Shown here: positions 18,052 through 29,160 of the stretch, piece after piece
Numbering within the stretch: the stretch's first letter is position 1
Layout: each line of letters starts with the position of its first letter
DNA from: Flammeovirgaceae bacterium
Lineage (GTDB): Bacteria; Bacteroidota; Bacteroidia; Cytophagales; Cyclobacteriaceae
Direction: 5' to 3'
Length of the DNA: 64,000 nucleotides
NCBI GenBank assembly: GCA_027487845.1
Contig: JAIYCV010000029.1
Location: forward strand, 62,001 to 126,000
Position numbers and translations under genes: made by a program
The notes under the pieces: generated by a model
Databases searched by the model: none
Told to the model about the DNA's origin: nothing
What the model saw: the letters and a program-made list of their open reading frames with translations, nothing else

Positions 18052-18477
18052 TTAGCGCCTATCTATCACTGCCATTGTTATGCGGCTAATGCAGACAAGC
18101 TCTTTTTCGTCATTTGTTATTCGTATCTCCCAGACGTGTGTCTTTTTCCCAATATGCAGCGGTTTAGTTTTTCCATACACAAATCCACTTTTTACGCTTT
18201 TGATATGATTTGCATTGATATCTAACCCCACGCAGTATTGTGTTTTCAAATCCACACAAAACGTTGCTGCTACACTGCCCATTGTTTCGGCCAGCGCAAC
18301 AGACGCTCCTCCATGTAACAATCCAAGTGGCTGATGAGTTCTGGCATCTACTGGCATTTTTGCTTCTAGCCAATCTTCACCGATGGCAGTAAACTCAATG
18401 CCTAAATGAGATACCATTGTGTTGGTGCCCATTTTGTTCAGTAATTCGAGTGTTAACTCACTGTTAAATATTGACAT
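18052..18477 (-). CDS. menI: Hotdog-fold thioesterase, probable DHNA-CoA hydrolase
   Basis: A 141-residue hotdog-fold thioesterase of the PaaI/MenI type. The active-site stretch LGLLHGGASVALAETMGSVA contains the HGG motif and the catalytic acidic residue in AET. The start at 18477 (MSIFNSELTLELL) fits the family; the frame is open further up to 18579, but that would run into the divergent gene. As first gene of the minus-strand men operon it most likely hydrolyses 1,4-dihydroxy-2-naphthoyl-CoA. Another acyl-CoA substrate cannot be ruled out from sequence. Confidence 0.8.
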   Translation of the reverse strand: MSIFNSELTLELLNKMGTNTMVSHLGIEFTAIGEDWLEAKMPVDARTHQPLGLLHGGASVALAETMGSVAATFCVDLKTQYCVGLDINANHIKSVKSGFVYGKTKPLHIGKKTHVWEIRITNDEKELVCISRITMAVIDRR

Positions 18478-18515
18478 ACTCGGGTGTGTAGGATGACGAA
18501 AACAAATGAAATACT

Positions 18516-18523
18516 TACTTTTG
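18516..18523 (+). promoter_or_regulatory. Possible Bacteroidota -7 box (TACTTTTG)
   Basis: TACTTTTG matches the TAnnTTTG -7 consensus, 17 bp ahead of the TTG start of the phosphatase gene. No matching TTG was found at the -33 position, so it is only half supported. Confidence 0.35.
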
Positions 18524-18540
18524 CGGCAAATTAAGGGAAA

Positions 18541-19176
18541 TTGAGCAGCAAAAAAATTTACATCATTCGTCACGGTCAAACGGATTTTAACCTAACGGGA
18601 ATCGTGCAAGGCAGCGGAGTCGATACCTCGCTGAACGATCAAGGTCGTAGCCAAGCAAATGCTTTTTTTGAGATGTATAAACATGTGAAATTTGATAAAG
18701 TTTACACTTCTGCACTGAAACGCACAAAAGAAACTGTTCAGCCTTTTCTAAGTTTAGGTATTAAAAACGAGGCCTTTGCAGGCTTAAATGAAATAAGTTG
18801 GGGTGCCAATGAGGGCAGGCGAATTACGCCAGAGGAAGATCGATACTATCATTGGATGTTGGAGCAATGGCAGCACGGAAATACCAGCCAGCGCATAGAT
18901 GGGGGCGAAAGCCCTGAAGATGTTGCCCTCCGGCAAAAGCCTGTCTTGAAATACATCTTGAGCCAGCAGCAAGAAGAAACCATTCTTATTTGTATGCACG
19001 GAAGAGCCATTCGTATTTTGCTTTGCAACTTGCTAAACTACCCCTTAAAAAGCATGGATATGTTTGAACACCAAAATTTGTGCTTATACTTGTTGAATTG
19101 TTCTGGCACAATGATGACTATTGAAAAACATAACGATGTGCAACATTTGCTCGCTTTTGCGGATGCGGCAGTATAG
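18541..19176 (+). CDS. Histidine phosphatase family protein (phosphoglycerate mutase-like)
   Basis: A 211-residue protein with the RHG active site IIRHGQTDFNLTG at residues 7-19 and the second catalytic histidine in ICMHGRAIRILL; the acid/base glutamate is probably in LNEISWGANEG. The family includes cofactor-dependent mutases, CobC-like phosphatases and fructose bisphosphatases; the substrate cannot be told here. The start is TTG at 18541, since no ATG lies ahead of the RHG motif. It is divergent from menI and followed 20 bp later by the rhodanese gene. Confidence 0.85.
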   Translation: MSSKKIYIIRHGQTDFNLTGIVQGSGVDTSLNDQGRSQANAFFEMYKHVKFDKVYTSALKRTKETVQPFLSLGIKNEAFAGLNEISWGANEGRRITPEEDRYYHWMLEQWQHGNTSQRIDGGESPEDVALRQKPVLKYILSQQQEETILICMHGRAIRILLCNLLNYPLKSMDMFEHQNLCLYLLNCSGTMMTIEKHNDVQHLLAFADAAV

Positions 19177-19196
19177 TAAATTGAAGATTTTATAAA

Positions 19197-19580
19197 ATGA
19201 AAGTCCGTTTATTTCTTTTATTGATGGTTCTAGGAGTTGTTTCCTTTGCGAACGCGCAGACGGTGAAGACCGTTGCCGCTGCCGACTTTGAAAAAAAGGC
19301 CGCTGCAATGAAAGATAAAATAATCCTTGATGTGAGAACTGCCGAGGAATATAAAGAGGGTCATTTATCAGGAGCTTCTCAAATTGATTATTACGGAACC
19401 GATTTTAAGAGTCAAGTAAGTAAGCTGGATAAATCGAAGCCTATTTTTGTTTACTGCAAAGGTGGCGGTCGCAGTTCTTCTTCTTGTGAGATTTTAAAAG
19501 ACCTAGGTTTCAAAGAAGTTTACAACCTACAAGGCGGCATTACCGATTGGAAGAAAGCGGGCAAGGCTGTGATAAAATAG
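19197..19580 (+). CDS. Exported single-domain rhodanese-like protein
   Basis: A 127-residue protein with signal peptide (to ANA at about residue 20) and one rhodanese domain: IILDVRTAEEYKEGHLSGA and the active-site loop YCKGGGRSS with a catalytic cysteine. A six-residue loop fits sulfurtransferases. Export to the periplasm is predicted; the sulfur acceptor is unknown. It is followed by a strong hairpin terminator at 19699-19731 shared with convergent katG. Confidence 0.85.
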   Translation: MKVRLFLLLMVLGVVSFANAQTVKTVAAADFEKKAAAMKDKIILDVRTAEEYKEGHLSGASQIDYYGTDFKSQVSKLDKSKPIFVYCKGGGRSSSSCEILKDLGFKEVYNLQGGITDWKKAGKAVIK

Positions 19581-19698
19581 GTTTTTGCGTACTTCGAGCA
19601 GGCCTAACGGGGCATCAGGCATCCTACTATTCCTTCCCAATGCGTTGGGTTCAGGTTGTAATTCCACATCGTAAAGGCTTCGTCACCAAGACGGGAAT

Positions 19699-19731
19699 AA
19701 AGAAGGTGACCGTTTCAAAGTCACCTTCTTT
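19699..19731. terminator. Bidirectional hairpin terminator between rhodanese gene and katG
   Basis: A perfect 12-bp stem AAAGAAGGTGAC / GTCACCTTCTTT with a 9-nt loop stands between the convergent genes ending at 19580 and 19754. The stem carries A and T ends in both directions, fitting termination of both transcripts. Confidence 0.8.
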
Positions 19732-19753
19732 ATCGGATATCTAAAAACAGGAT

Positions 19754-21994
<2,241 letters not shown>

Positions 21995-22058
21995 CTATGA
22001 TTTATACACGATTTTTAACAAATTTCAGTTCTTCAAGTTTACAACAGAGATAGAAATA

Positions 22059-22082
22059 AATCAAATTGAATATAATTTGATT
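22059..22082. repeat. Inverted repeat upstream of katG
   Basis: AATCAAATT and AATTTGATT (9-bp arms, 6-nt loop) lie between the TPR gene stop at 22135 and the katG start at 21991. It may be an operator for a peroxide or redox regulator, or a weak terminator of the TPR gene; there is no T-tract, which favours the former slightly. Confidence 0.4.
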
Positions 22083-22134
22083 ATTGCGGGCCTTGAAGGC
22101 GCATCTGCTAGAAACCAGAACAACCGAAAAATCC

Positions 22135-23631
22135 TTAAAATGATTTCTGCGCCTTTAGCGCTGCTTTGGCTTTTGTGTCTATGCTACTCTTGTACTCGTG
22201 CCGCTTGTAGCTCATGGCTTTTTCAAAAAACTTTTTCGCATTGCCATAGTCTTTTTCCGATTGGGCGATATAGCCTAATTGCAGGGCCGCGTTAGGCGCA
22301 AAGTACCACGGGTTCGTCCCGGTCATTTCTATTGTTTGTTGATAGAATGTTTTGGCAGCATTTGTGTCACCCATTTTATAGGCCAACCTACCTTTTCGAT
22401 AGGCATATTCTGTTTTATCTTTCTGTGTTGTCAATTCGCTGTATGAAATAAGCTGAATAGCCTCTGTTGCCTCTTTGAAATATCCGCCATCGGTAAAAAA
22501 GCGTACTTTTAGAATTTTGGCATTTGGGAATTTAGGGTCTTCCAATTGTTTGGCTGCAAACTTATCAGGGTCGGCCATCTCGCGGCCCGTTACTTTCGCT
22601 TTCTCATAATTCTGTCGCGCTTGCTCTGGTTGGTTCAACAACCAATGGCAAATGGCAATTTTGTAGTATGCATCTTTTTTTAAATTTTTGCTATTGAATG
22701 TTTTTATAAAGTTTTGATAGACGGGGATGGCTTTGGCATATTCTCCTTTTTGAAGCAGCGTTTCCGCACGTAAATATTCCAGGTATACGATTTGGAGTCC
22801 CTTTTTATTTTTATCTATTTCCTCGATGAGCTTGTAGGCCTCTTCACTTTGTGAGCTTTTAAAAAACATGTTTACACCGATAAAAAGCAGCAATCGGTTA
22901 TCTGGATCGGTTTTTAAACATTCTTGAATTCCTTTTGCCGCTTCTTCAAACTGTAAATTGATAAACCCTTTTACTGTGAAGAAGAGTATTGTTGCCTCAC
23001 GGCTAAGGGAAGATTTTGATAACCTTAGGTCTTCTAATTGTTTTTGCCCAACGGGCACTGAACCATGCATTCCCATCAGGCTGACTAGCCAACTGAATTT
23101 GTCGGGTATTGACCCCACCATAACCTGAATTACACCACTTGTTTTTCTGATGGGAATAAAATTGGGATATTTTTTAATACAATCTTGGGTAAGATTGTAT
23201 GCTCTTCGCAGGGCAAACGTGGCACTTATGTTTTGATTTAAATTGATGTAGTTGAAGGCACGCTGCAAGGTTAATTCAGCCTGAAGGAAAAGCGTCTCCG
23301 CATTTTCAGGTGCATCTTCTGCCTTTGCAATTCGTTGTTTTATTTTTTCATCGACCAGCTCAAAATTTTTCTCATCTTCAGTGATAAGAATTTCCAATGT
23401 TTCGCTAAAGCTGAGTAGATAACTTTTATGTAGCGCGTTCGACTTTGTGTTTTTCAACAAAAGTTGGGTGGCCTCTTCGGTGCGAAGGTTTAGAATTAGC
23501 TCATAGGCTTTTTGCAGTTCTGCATCAAAAGTCCATATGTTATCTACGGCCTGGGCTGTTGAAAAACTAAGTAAAAAAAAACAGGCCATAAAGCCTGTTT
23601 TATAGAGTTTACACAGAATAGATCTATTCAA
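22135..23631 (-). CDS. Exported tetratricopeptide-repeat protein
   Basis: A 498-residue protein. The start is taken as TTG at 23631, because it supplies a positively charged n-region (NRSILCKLYK) ahead of the hydrophobic core and SFSTAQA cleavage site; ATG at 23589 would leave a signal peptide without charge. The body is helical with TPR units, clearest in YYKIAICHWLLNQPEQARQN and AYRKGRLAYKMGDTNAAKTF and the final GYIAQSEKDYGNAKKFFEKA. It probably is a periplasmic or outer-membrane scaffold; no partner is evident. Its start overlaps the preceding coiled-coil gene by 8 bp, so the two are coupled. Confidence 0.75.
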   Translation of the reverse strand: MNRSILCKLYKTGFMACFFLLSFSTAQAVDNIWTFDAELQKAYELILNLRTEEATQLLLKNTKSNALHKSYLLSFSETLEILITEDEKNFELVDEKIKQRIAKAEDAPENAETLFLQAELTLQRAFNYINLNQNISATFALRRAYNLTQDCIKKYPNFIPIRKTSGVIQVMVGSIPDKFSWLVSLMGMHGSVPVGQKQLEDLRLSKSSLSREATILFFTVKGFINLQFEEAAKGIQECLKTDPDNRLLLFIGVNMFFKSSQSEEAYKLIEEIDKNKKGLQIVYLEYLRAETLLQKGEYAKAIPVYQNFIKTFNSKNLKKDAYYKIAICHWLLNQPEQARQNYEKAKVTGREMADPDKFAAKQLEDPKFPNAKILKVRFFTDGGYFKEATEAIQLISYSELTTQKDKTEYAYRKGRLAYKMGDTNAAKTFYQQTIEMTGTNPWYFAPNAALQLGYIAQSEKDYGNAKKFFEKAMSYKRHEYKSSIDTKAKAALKAQKSF

Positions 23632-24415
23632 CCTTTTTAGTTCGTTTTACAGGTGCTGCTTTCTTTGCTTTTGGCTCCTCTTCTATTGGTCCCATATCTA
23701 CGTCAGCTAAAATGCGCCCTGAATGTTCATCAATTACAATCTTCTTTTTCTCCTTTATCTCAGCAATTTTCTGTGGTGGAATAATAATGTTACAGCCTTC
23801 CGCTGCCCCCCTAACCACACGCACTACCGCCAACCCATTGGTTAAACTTGCGCGAAGACGCTCATAATATTTTAACAGTTTTTCTTCAATCTTCTTTGCA
23901 GCCTTCGCTCTATCCTCTAACAACTTTTTCTCTTCTTCCTGGCTTTCACCCAAGATGTCGTTTAGTTCTCCCTTCTTGTTTTCAAGATCTTCCGACCTTT
24001 CTTTGATCAGGGTTTCTATCGATCCTATTTCATTCTTTTTTGCCTCAATTTTATCTTTTGATTCCTTAATTCTCTTCTCACAAATCTGAACTTCCAGCTC
24101 TTGTAGCTCTATTTCTTTGGTGATCGCATCATACTCTCTGTTATTCTTAACATTTTTCTGCTGCTCGTTGTATTTTTTTACAAGTTTTTCAGCTTCCTTA
24201 ATACCCTCTTTATTCTTTTTAATTAACTCCTCTAAATCCTTTAAATCAGATTCGAACTTACCTAAACGAGTTTTGTAGCCTTCCATTTCGTCTTCTAAAT
24301 CTTGCACCTCATCAGGAAGATCCCCACGGAGCTTTTTAAGCTGATCAATTTTTGTGTCGATGTACTGTAATTTAACTAAGGCTTCTAATTTCTGTGTAAC
24401 TGTTTGATTTTCCAT
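23624..24415 (-). CDS. Coiled-coil protein with degenerate C4 zinc ribbon (CdsZ/DUF164-like)
   Basis: A 263-residue protein. Residues 10-185 form long coiled-coil helices rich in Lys and Glu; the end carries the pattern of the C4 zinc-ribbon family (GAAEGCNIIIPPQKIAEI, then IDEHSGRILAD). In the family four cysteines bind zinc; only one (GC) remains here, since the second pair reads DEHS. The last 30 residues are a basic, alanine-rich tail (KAKKAAPVKRTKKVE). It lies 7 bp downstream of the Nif3-like gene, a neighbour pairing seen in other bacteria. The family has been linked to translation or envelope roles, with no clear activity. Confidence 0.75.
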   Translation of the reverse strand: MENQTVTQKLEALVKLQYIDTKIDQLKKLRGDLPDEVQDLEDEMEGYKTRLGKFESDLKDLEELIKKNKEGIKEAEKLVKKYNEQQKNVKNNREYDAITKEIELQELEVQICEKRIKESKDKIEAKKNEIGSIETLIKERSEDLENKKGELNDILGESQEEEKKLLEDRAKAAKKIEEKLLKYYERLRASLTNGLAVVRVVRGAAEGCNIIIPPQKIAEIKEKKKIVIDEHSGRILADVDMGPIEEEPKAKKAAPVKRTKKVE

Positions 24416-24422
24416 TGCTTAT

Positions 24423-25526
24423 TTAGAGATAGCTTATTGGATTAGTAGGTGTATTTGAAAAATTGATCGCAAAAGTAGGAAATCTTTTGGTTAAAACCTC
24501 TTGCAAAAGTTCTTTCGTGAATTGTTCACTTTCATAATGCCCTATATCAGCGACAAGAATTTGGTTATCAGCATCAAAAAATTCATGGTATTTGAAGTCG
24601 GCTGAGACAAAGGCATCGGCACCGGCCGCAATTGCTTTTTGAAGCAGAAAACTACCCGCTCCTCCACAGACAGCAACCTTTTGTATCGGTTTCTTGCCCA
24701 GGGCAGTGTAGCGAATTGAGTCAGTTTTCATAACTTTTTTCAAACGCAAAAGAAATTGTTTTGGTTCTTCCGGGCTTTTTAAATCACCCATTATTCCTGC
24801 TCCGATAGAAGAATTATCATTGCGCAAGGCAGAATGATAATAGGCGACTTCCTCATAGGGGTGGGCGTTTCTTAAGGCTCGAAGAACCTTCGTCTCATCT
24901 GCCGTTGGGAAAATAACCTCAATTCTTGTTTCTTCTACTTTCTCGATCGAGCCAGTCTTTCCGATTACTGGGAGGGCGTCTCCCGTTGGTAGAAAAGTCC
25001 CCGTTCCCACGGAAGTGAAGCTGCATTTTTTGTAATTACCAATGTTTCCGGCTCCCGCCTCGTGCAATGCATCCAATACTTTTGCTGCGCTTTCAACAGG
25101 CGCGAAAGTCACCAGTTTTGAGAGCGAATTATCTTTAGGAAGCAGGATTTTCTTATTAGTAAGCCCAATTTTGTCTGCTATCCGTGCATTTACACCTTCC
25201 AGCACATTATCTAGGTTGGTGTGGACAGCATAAATCGCGATATCGTGTTTAATGGCTTTAATGATGGTTCGCCCCACATACGTTTTTCCAGTAATTTTTT
25301 TTAATCCCTTGAAAATGATAGGGTGGTGGCTCACAATCAAGTTGCAATTTCGATGAATGGCTTCTTCAACAACCCCTTCTGTGCAGTCTAGCGTTGTTAA
25401 TATGCCCGAGACGTCCCATTCTGCCGACCCTGTTAACAAACCACAATTGTCATAATTTTCTTGGTATGCAGTGGGTGCCACGGCTTCTAAAAAGTCGATG
25501 ACGTGGCTGATGGTTAGTTTTTCCAT
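24423..25526 (-). CDS. Nif3-like dinuclear metal-centre protein (DUF34)
   Basis: A 367-residue protein with the two halves of the Nif3/YbgI metal site: NYDNCGLLTGS and VSHHPIIFKGLKKI near the N-terminus, YAVHTNLDNV, and at the end VADIGHYESEQF. The middle (about 130-235) is the extra PII-like insertion of the longer YqfO type. The family is often mis-annotated as GTP cyclohydrolase I type 2; its real activity is unsettled. It heads a three-gene minus-strand unit with the coiled-coil and TPR genes. Confidence 0.9.
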   Translation of the reverse strand: MEKLTISHVIDFLEAVAPTAYQENYDNCGLLTGSAEWDVSGILTTLDCTEGVVEEAIHRNCNLIVSHHPIIFKGLKKITGKTYVGRTIIKAIKHDIAIYAVHTNLDNVLEGVNARIADKIGLTNKKILLPKDNSLSKLVTFAPVESAAKVLDALHEAGAGNIGNYKKCSFTSVGTGTFLPTGDALPVIGKTGSIEKVEETRIEVIFPTADETKVLRALRNAHPYEEVAYYHSALRNDNSSIGAGIMGDLKSPEEPKQFLLRLKKVMKTDSIRYTALGKKPIQKVAVCGGAGSFLLQKAIAAGADAFVSADFKYHEFFDADNQILVADIGHYESEQFTKELLQEVLTKRFPTFAINFSNTPTNPISYL

Positions 25527-25616
25527 GATTAAATTTCGAGATGGTGGGCGGTGTTGAAGATCAGCGATCGTTGGGTTAAAAAGCCTAAATTTAAGCGGCT
25601 AAATAGAATTTGACTC

Positions 25617-26669
25617 ATGCTTTTAAAGATCTTTTTATATCCGTTCGCTGTGCTTTATGATGGCATTACCCGATTTCGCAATCATTTGTATGATATTGGA
25701 CATACATCTTCATTTGAATTTGAAACTTTTGTAATCAGTATCGGCAACCTTTCTATGGGCGGCACCGGCAAAACTCCCATGGCGGAGTACCTTATTCGAT
25801 TACTAACCGATTCTAAAAATGTGGCGACTTTAAGCAGAGGATACGGAAGGAGAACGAAAGGGCTGCGATTTGCTTCCCCTCACGATTCTGCCGCCACTCT
25901 TGGCGATGAACCATTTCAGTTTTACCTAAAATTCAAGGAAAAAATTAACGTAACGGTGGCCGAAGACAGAGCATTTGCCATCCCTCATATTCTTCATGAG
26001 TATCCGGAAACAGAGATTATTTTGATGGACGATGCCTATCAACACCGCTCTGTAAGGCCGCAGCTGTCTATTTTGTTGACCGATTATGCGAATCCTTTTT
26101 ATAACGATTGTGTGTTGCCGGCTGGCAGACTGCGCGAACCCAGATCAGGTGCCAAAAGAGCTGATGTGTTGGTAGTAACCAAATGCCCACCTAACTTGGA
26201 TGAGGCCACACGGAATAGGATCACCACCGAGGCTCAAAAGTATGCACCCGGCAAGCCCGTTTTTTTTAGCGCGATAAAATATGCCGCACCCATACCTTTT
26301 GGAAAATCGGTCGAACTGATGAAACAAGTAATCTTGGTTTCAGGTATTGCAAAAGCCGAAACACTGGTTGCATATGTTGAAGCGAATTTTACGTTGATCA
26401 AACATTTTTATTTTACTGATCACCATAGTTATACACAAAATGATTTGACTAAGATCCTAGAGGTTCAAAAAAAAGCGGGTGCCGAGGTTTGTCTAGTAAC
26501 GACTGAAAAGGATATGACTAAACTTATCGATGCCCAGTTTAAAGACGCTATTTCATCCGCACCTTGGTATTATTTGCCGATGGAATCTTATTTTTTGAAA
26601 GATGGCCAGAAATTTGATGATTTTATTTCGGATTCAATCGTAAACTCCCGGCTGGCAGTTCGTAATTGA
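25617..26669 (+). CDS. lpxK: Tetraacyldisaccharide 4'-kinase
   Basis: A 350-residue inner-membrane-associated kinase adding the 4'-phosphate in lipid A synthesis. Walker A is GNLSMGGTGKTPMAEYL (about 43-59); the DDAYQHR motif carries the second conserved site, and ADVLVVTKCP and VTTEKDMTKL follow. An N-terminal hydrophobic helix (LLKIFLYPFAVLYDGI) anchors it. It starts divergently from the Nif3-like gene and is followed by the porin gene. Confidence 0.95.
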   Translation: MLLKIFLYPFAVLYDGITRFRNHLYDIGHTSSFEFETFVISIGNLSMGGTGKTPMAEYLIRLLTDSKNVATLSRGYGRRTKGLRFASPHDSAATLGDEPFQFYLKFKEKINVTVAEDRAFAIPHILHEYPETEIILMDDAYQHRSVRPQLSILLTDYANPFYNDCVLPAGRLREPRSGAKRADVLVVTKCPPNLDEATRNRITTEAQKYAPGKPVFFSAIKYAAPIPFGKSVELMKQVILVSGIAKAETLVAYVEANFTLIKHFYFTDHHSYTQNDLTKILEVQKKAGAEVCLVTTEKDMTKLIDAQFKDAISSAPWYYLPMESYFLKDGQKFDDFISDSIVNSRLAVRN

Positions 26670-26686
26670 TGGTTTGATTCTTATTT

Positions 26687-28564
26687 TTGCGCGTGTTTAA
26701 AAAGGAGATACTAGCAATATTATTCATTGGAGTCGCTGTTGCTTCGCTAGCTCAGCCTGTTGGGCCGAGGGTGGGCTCAAAGTTTATTGACGACTCCACC
26801 AAGAATGTCTATGGCCCCAAGACAACCCTTTGGACAACGGAAAAAAACATCTTTTTCAACACCCCAACCTATTACACACTGGACACGGCAATTTATAATT
26901 ATCATAGGTGGACGCACGTGCAAAGGGCGAACAATTTTTACAAAGATTTAGGCAATATCGGCACTGCCATGCAACCCATTTTTCCGGAGATCTCCTCCAC
27001 CATTGGCGTTACCGCTGGGTTTACTTCTTACAGCGGCTACTTCGACAGTGAAGAGGTGAAGTATTTTAACACCAAATCGGCTTATACCAGAATGAGAATC
27101 ATTTGGGGCGGTAATGGAAGAGCAACTACAAAAATAGAGTTTAGCCGAAATATCAATTCACGATGGAACTTTGGTTTCAATTACCGGCCCATCTTAGTCG
27201 AAAAGCAAATAGGCAGCAAAGGCCAGGGCGATCGCCAAACGATCGATCATTACTATGATTTTAATACCAACTTTTTCTCTAAAGACAGCGCATACTTCGT
27301 GCTATTCACATTTCAACGCAACCGCCAAAAAGTGAAAGAGAACGGGGGCGTAATAATTAATTCTACCGACCCGGATGTTATTTTTGATCCCAGTGCCAAA
27401 ACAAATTTGACTTCTGCGGTTACTGAGGAATATAGATGGAACATGCATTTGTTTCAGCAATACAAAATTGCAAAGCAACTTCAGTTGTATCATATTTTAG
27501 ATAGGGGAAGCCAAGTAAATAAATTTAATGCCAATGAGGGTGACTCTGCTACCTTCAATCGCAGAAAAATTAAAGGCGAAGTCTTTGATGAAACCGAGTT
27601 TAAAGTGTTTCAAAATGAAGCAGGTATTAAGGGAAATCTCGCTTTTTTATTTTATAATTTTTACGCCAAAAACAGGTCGTATGAGTATAGTAACTTTAGA
27701 AAAGGCCCGCTAGGAACTGCGAACGGAATAGAGAATTTTATAGGAGGAAGGGCGAGCCTAAAAATTGATTCTTTAACTCGGCTTTCTGGGCAAGTTGAGA
27801 ATTTAGTAGGAAGTGCAAATTATCTTCTATCAGGAAGTTTTGAGAGTCCTTGGCTAGATGCATCGCTAAAAAGCACATTAGCGAAGCCAAGTTATTTGCA
27901 GCAGAGTTATTACGGCAGTTATGATGTTTGGAACAATAATTTCGGTAATGTTTCTTCCACTCAAATTAACGGATTTATTAAGGCTAGATTAGGGCCAGTC
28001 ACCATTTCACCGGGGGCAAATTTTTACACATTTAACAATTTTATATTTTTAAAAAAAGACTCCACAAACCAAGCGCAGAAAATAGCGCCTTTTCAATCCT
28101 CTGGTAATCAAGTGATTTTTTCGCCCGAAGTAAAAATGACTTTGCGAATACTTAAGAAGATTTATTTCAGACCTCAAGTTATTTATACTAACCTTATCAA
28201 AAATGACGATGCTGCTTTCCAGATACCGCAACTATTTATTAATGGGCAACTAGCCTATGAAGGTTTTTGGTTTAAGAAACACTTACAAGTGCAATTTGGA
28301 GTAGATTTTCATTGGAAGTCGGATTACAATGCGTTGGATTACAATCCTTCTGTGCAATCATTTTATGTTCAAACTACCACCAATACACCTTCCTTTTTGT
28401 TGGCTGATGTTTTCTTGAACGGCAAGATAAAGCGAGGGCGCGTTTTCGTCAAATACCATAATTTATTAAACGCTTTCACGCCAACCGGTTATTTTCCTAC
28501 ACCAAACTATCCAGGGCGTTTTAATATTTTAGATTTCGGTTTTGAGTTATTGTTATTTGATTAA
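26687..28564 (+). CDS. Putative porin (Porin_10-like outer-membrane beta-barrel)
   Basis: A 625-residue outer-membrane protein. A signal peptide (to SLAQ at about residue 22) is followed by a long alternating, aromatic-rich beta-barrel. The segment TTEKNIFFNTPTYYTLDTAI near residue 50 and YNYHRWTHVQRANNFYKDLG resemble the Porin_10 family of Bacteroidota. No ATG precedes the signal peptide: TTG at 26687 or GTG at 26693 must be used. The C-terminus ends in LDFGFELLLFD, as barrels often do. Its solute is unknown. Its stop overlaps the miaE start (TAATG). Confidence 0.8.
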   Translation: MRVFKKEILAILFIGVAVASLAQPVGPRVGSKFIDDSTKNVYGPKTTLWTTEKNIFFNTPTYYTLDTAIYNYHRWTHVQRANNFYKDLGNIGTAMQPIFPEISSTIGVTAGFTSYSGYFDSEEVKYFNTKSAYTRMRIIWGGNGRATTKIEFSRNINSRWNFGFNYRPILVEKQIGSKGQGDRQTIDHYYDFNTNFFSKDSAYFVLFTFQRNRQKVKENGGVIINSTDPDVIFDPSAKTNLTSAVTEEYRWNMHLFQQYKIAKQLQLYHILDRGSQVNKFNANEGDSATFNRRKIKGEVFDETEFKVFQNEAGIKGNLAFLFYNFYAKNRSYEYSNFRKGPLGTANGIENFIGGRASLKIDSLTRLSGQVENLVGSANYLLSGSFESPWLDASLKSTLAKPSYLQQSYYGSYDVWNNNFGNVSSTQINGFIKARLGPVTISPGANFYTFNNFIFLKKDSTNQAQKIAPFQSSGNQVIFSPEVKMTLRILKKIYFRPQVIYTNLIKNDDAAFQIPQLFINGQLAYEGFWFKKHLQVQFGVDFHWKSDYNALDYNPSVQSFYVQTTTNTPSFLLADVFLNGKIKRGRVFVKYHNLLNAFTPTGYFPTPNYPGRFNILDFGFELLLFD

Positions 28565-29160
28565 TGAGCGAGAAGCGCGTTTTAGGATTAGAATTACCCA
28601 CTGATCCGCGCTGGGTGGACGTGGCGGAAATGAGTATTCATGAAATATTGATTGACCATGCTTATTGTGAACAAAAAGCTGCTTCTTCCTGTATTTCCCT
28701 AATCATACAACATCCAGATAGACAAAAACTTGTCGAGGTATTGACGCCCGTTGTAGCGGAAGAATGGAGTCATTTTGAGAGGGTGTTAGTTGAACTGAAA
28801 AAACGTGGCTTGAGTTTTGGCCCGAAGCGAAAAGATGAATACGTTGAGAAACTTTACGCAGCTACTCACAAAGGTGGGAGCAAGGGACAAGCGTTGGCGG
28901 AAAAACTTCTTATGAATGCACTGATTGAAGCAAGAAGTTGTGAGCGATTTAGATTGCTCTCAAAAGAAATTAGCGATGGTGACCTCAGAGAATTTTATCA
29001 CGAACTAATGCTCGCGGAAGCCAGCCATTATAAAAATTTTATAACATTGGCTAAAGAATATCACGATCCTAAGTTAGTAGAAACTCGTTGGAGAGAGCTT
29101 CTACTAATGGAGGCGGAGATTATCAAAAACCTCGAAGTCCGAGGCGATAGGATGCACTAA
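28564..29160 (+). CDS. miaE: tRNA-(ms2io6A37) hydroxylase (MiaE-like)
   Basis: A 198-residue four-helix diiron oxygenase that hydroxylates the isopentenyl group of ms2i6A37 in tRNA. Ligand motifs are ILIDHAYCEQKAAS, EEWSHFERV, EARSCERF and LAEASHYKNF, giving the Glu/His set expected. The start overlaps the porin stop by 1 nt, and the stop overlaps by 4 nt the stop of the convergent Asp-box gene. Confidence 0.9.
   Translation: MSEKRVLGLELPTDPRWVDVAEMSIHEILIDHAYCEQKAASSCISLIIQHPDRQKLVEVLTPVVAEEWSHFERVLVELKKRGLSFGPKRKDEYVEKLYAATHKGGSKGQALAEKLLMNALIEARSCERFRLLSKEISDGDLREFYHELMLAEASHYKNFITLAKEYHDPKLVETRWRELLLMEAEIIKNLEVRGDRMH

Noticed and set aside
18478..18579. N-terminal extension of menI by 34 residues
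   Set aside because: It would overlap the start of the divergent phosphatase gene, and the hotdog family begins at the internal ATG.
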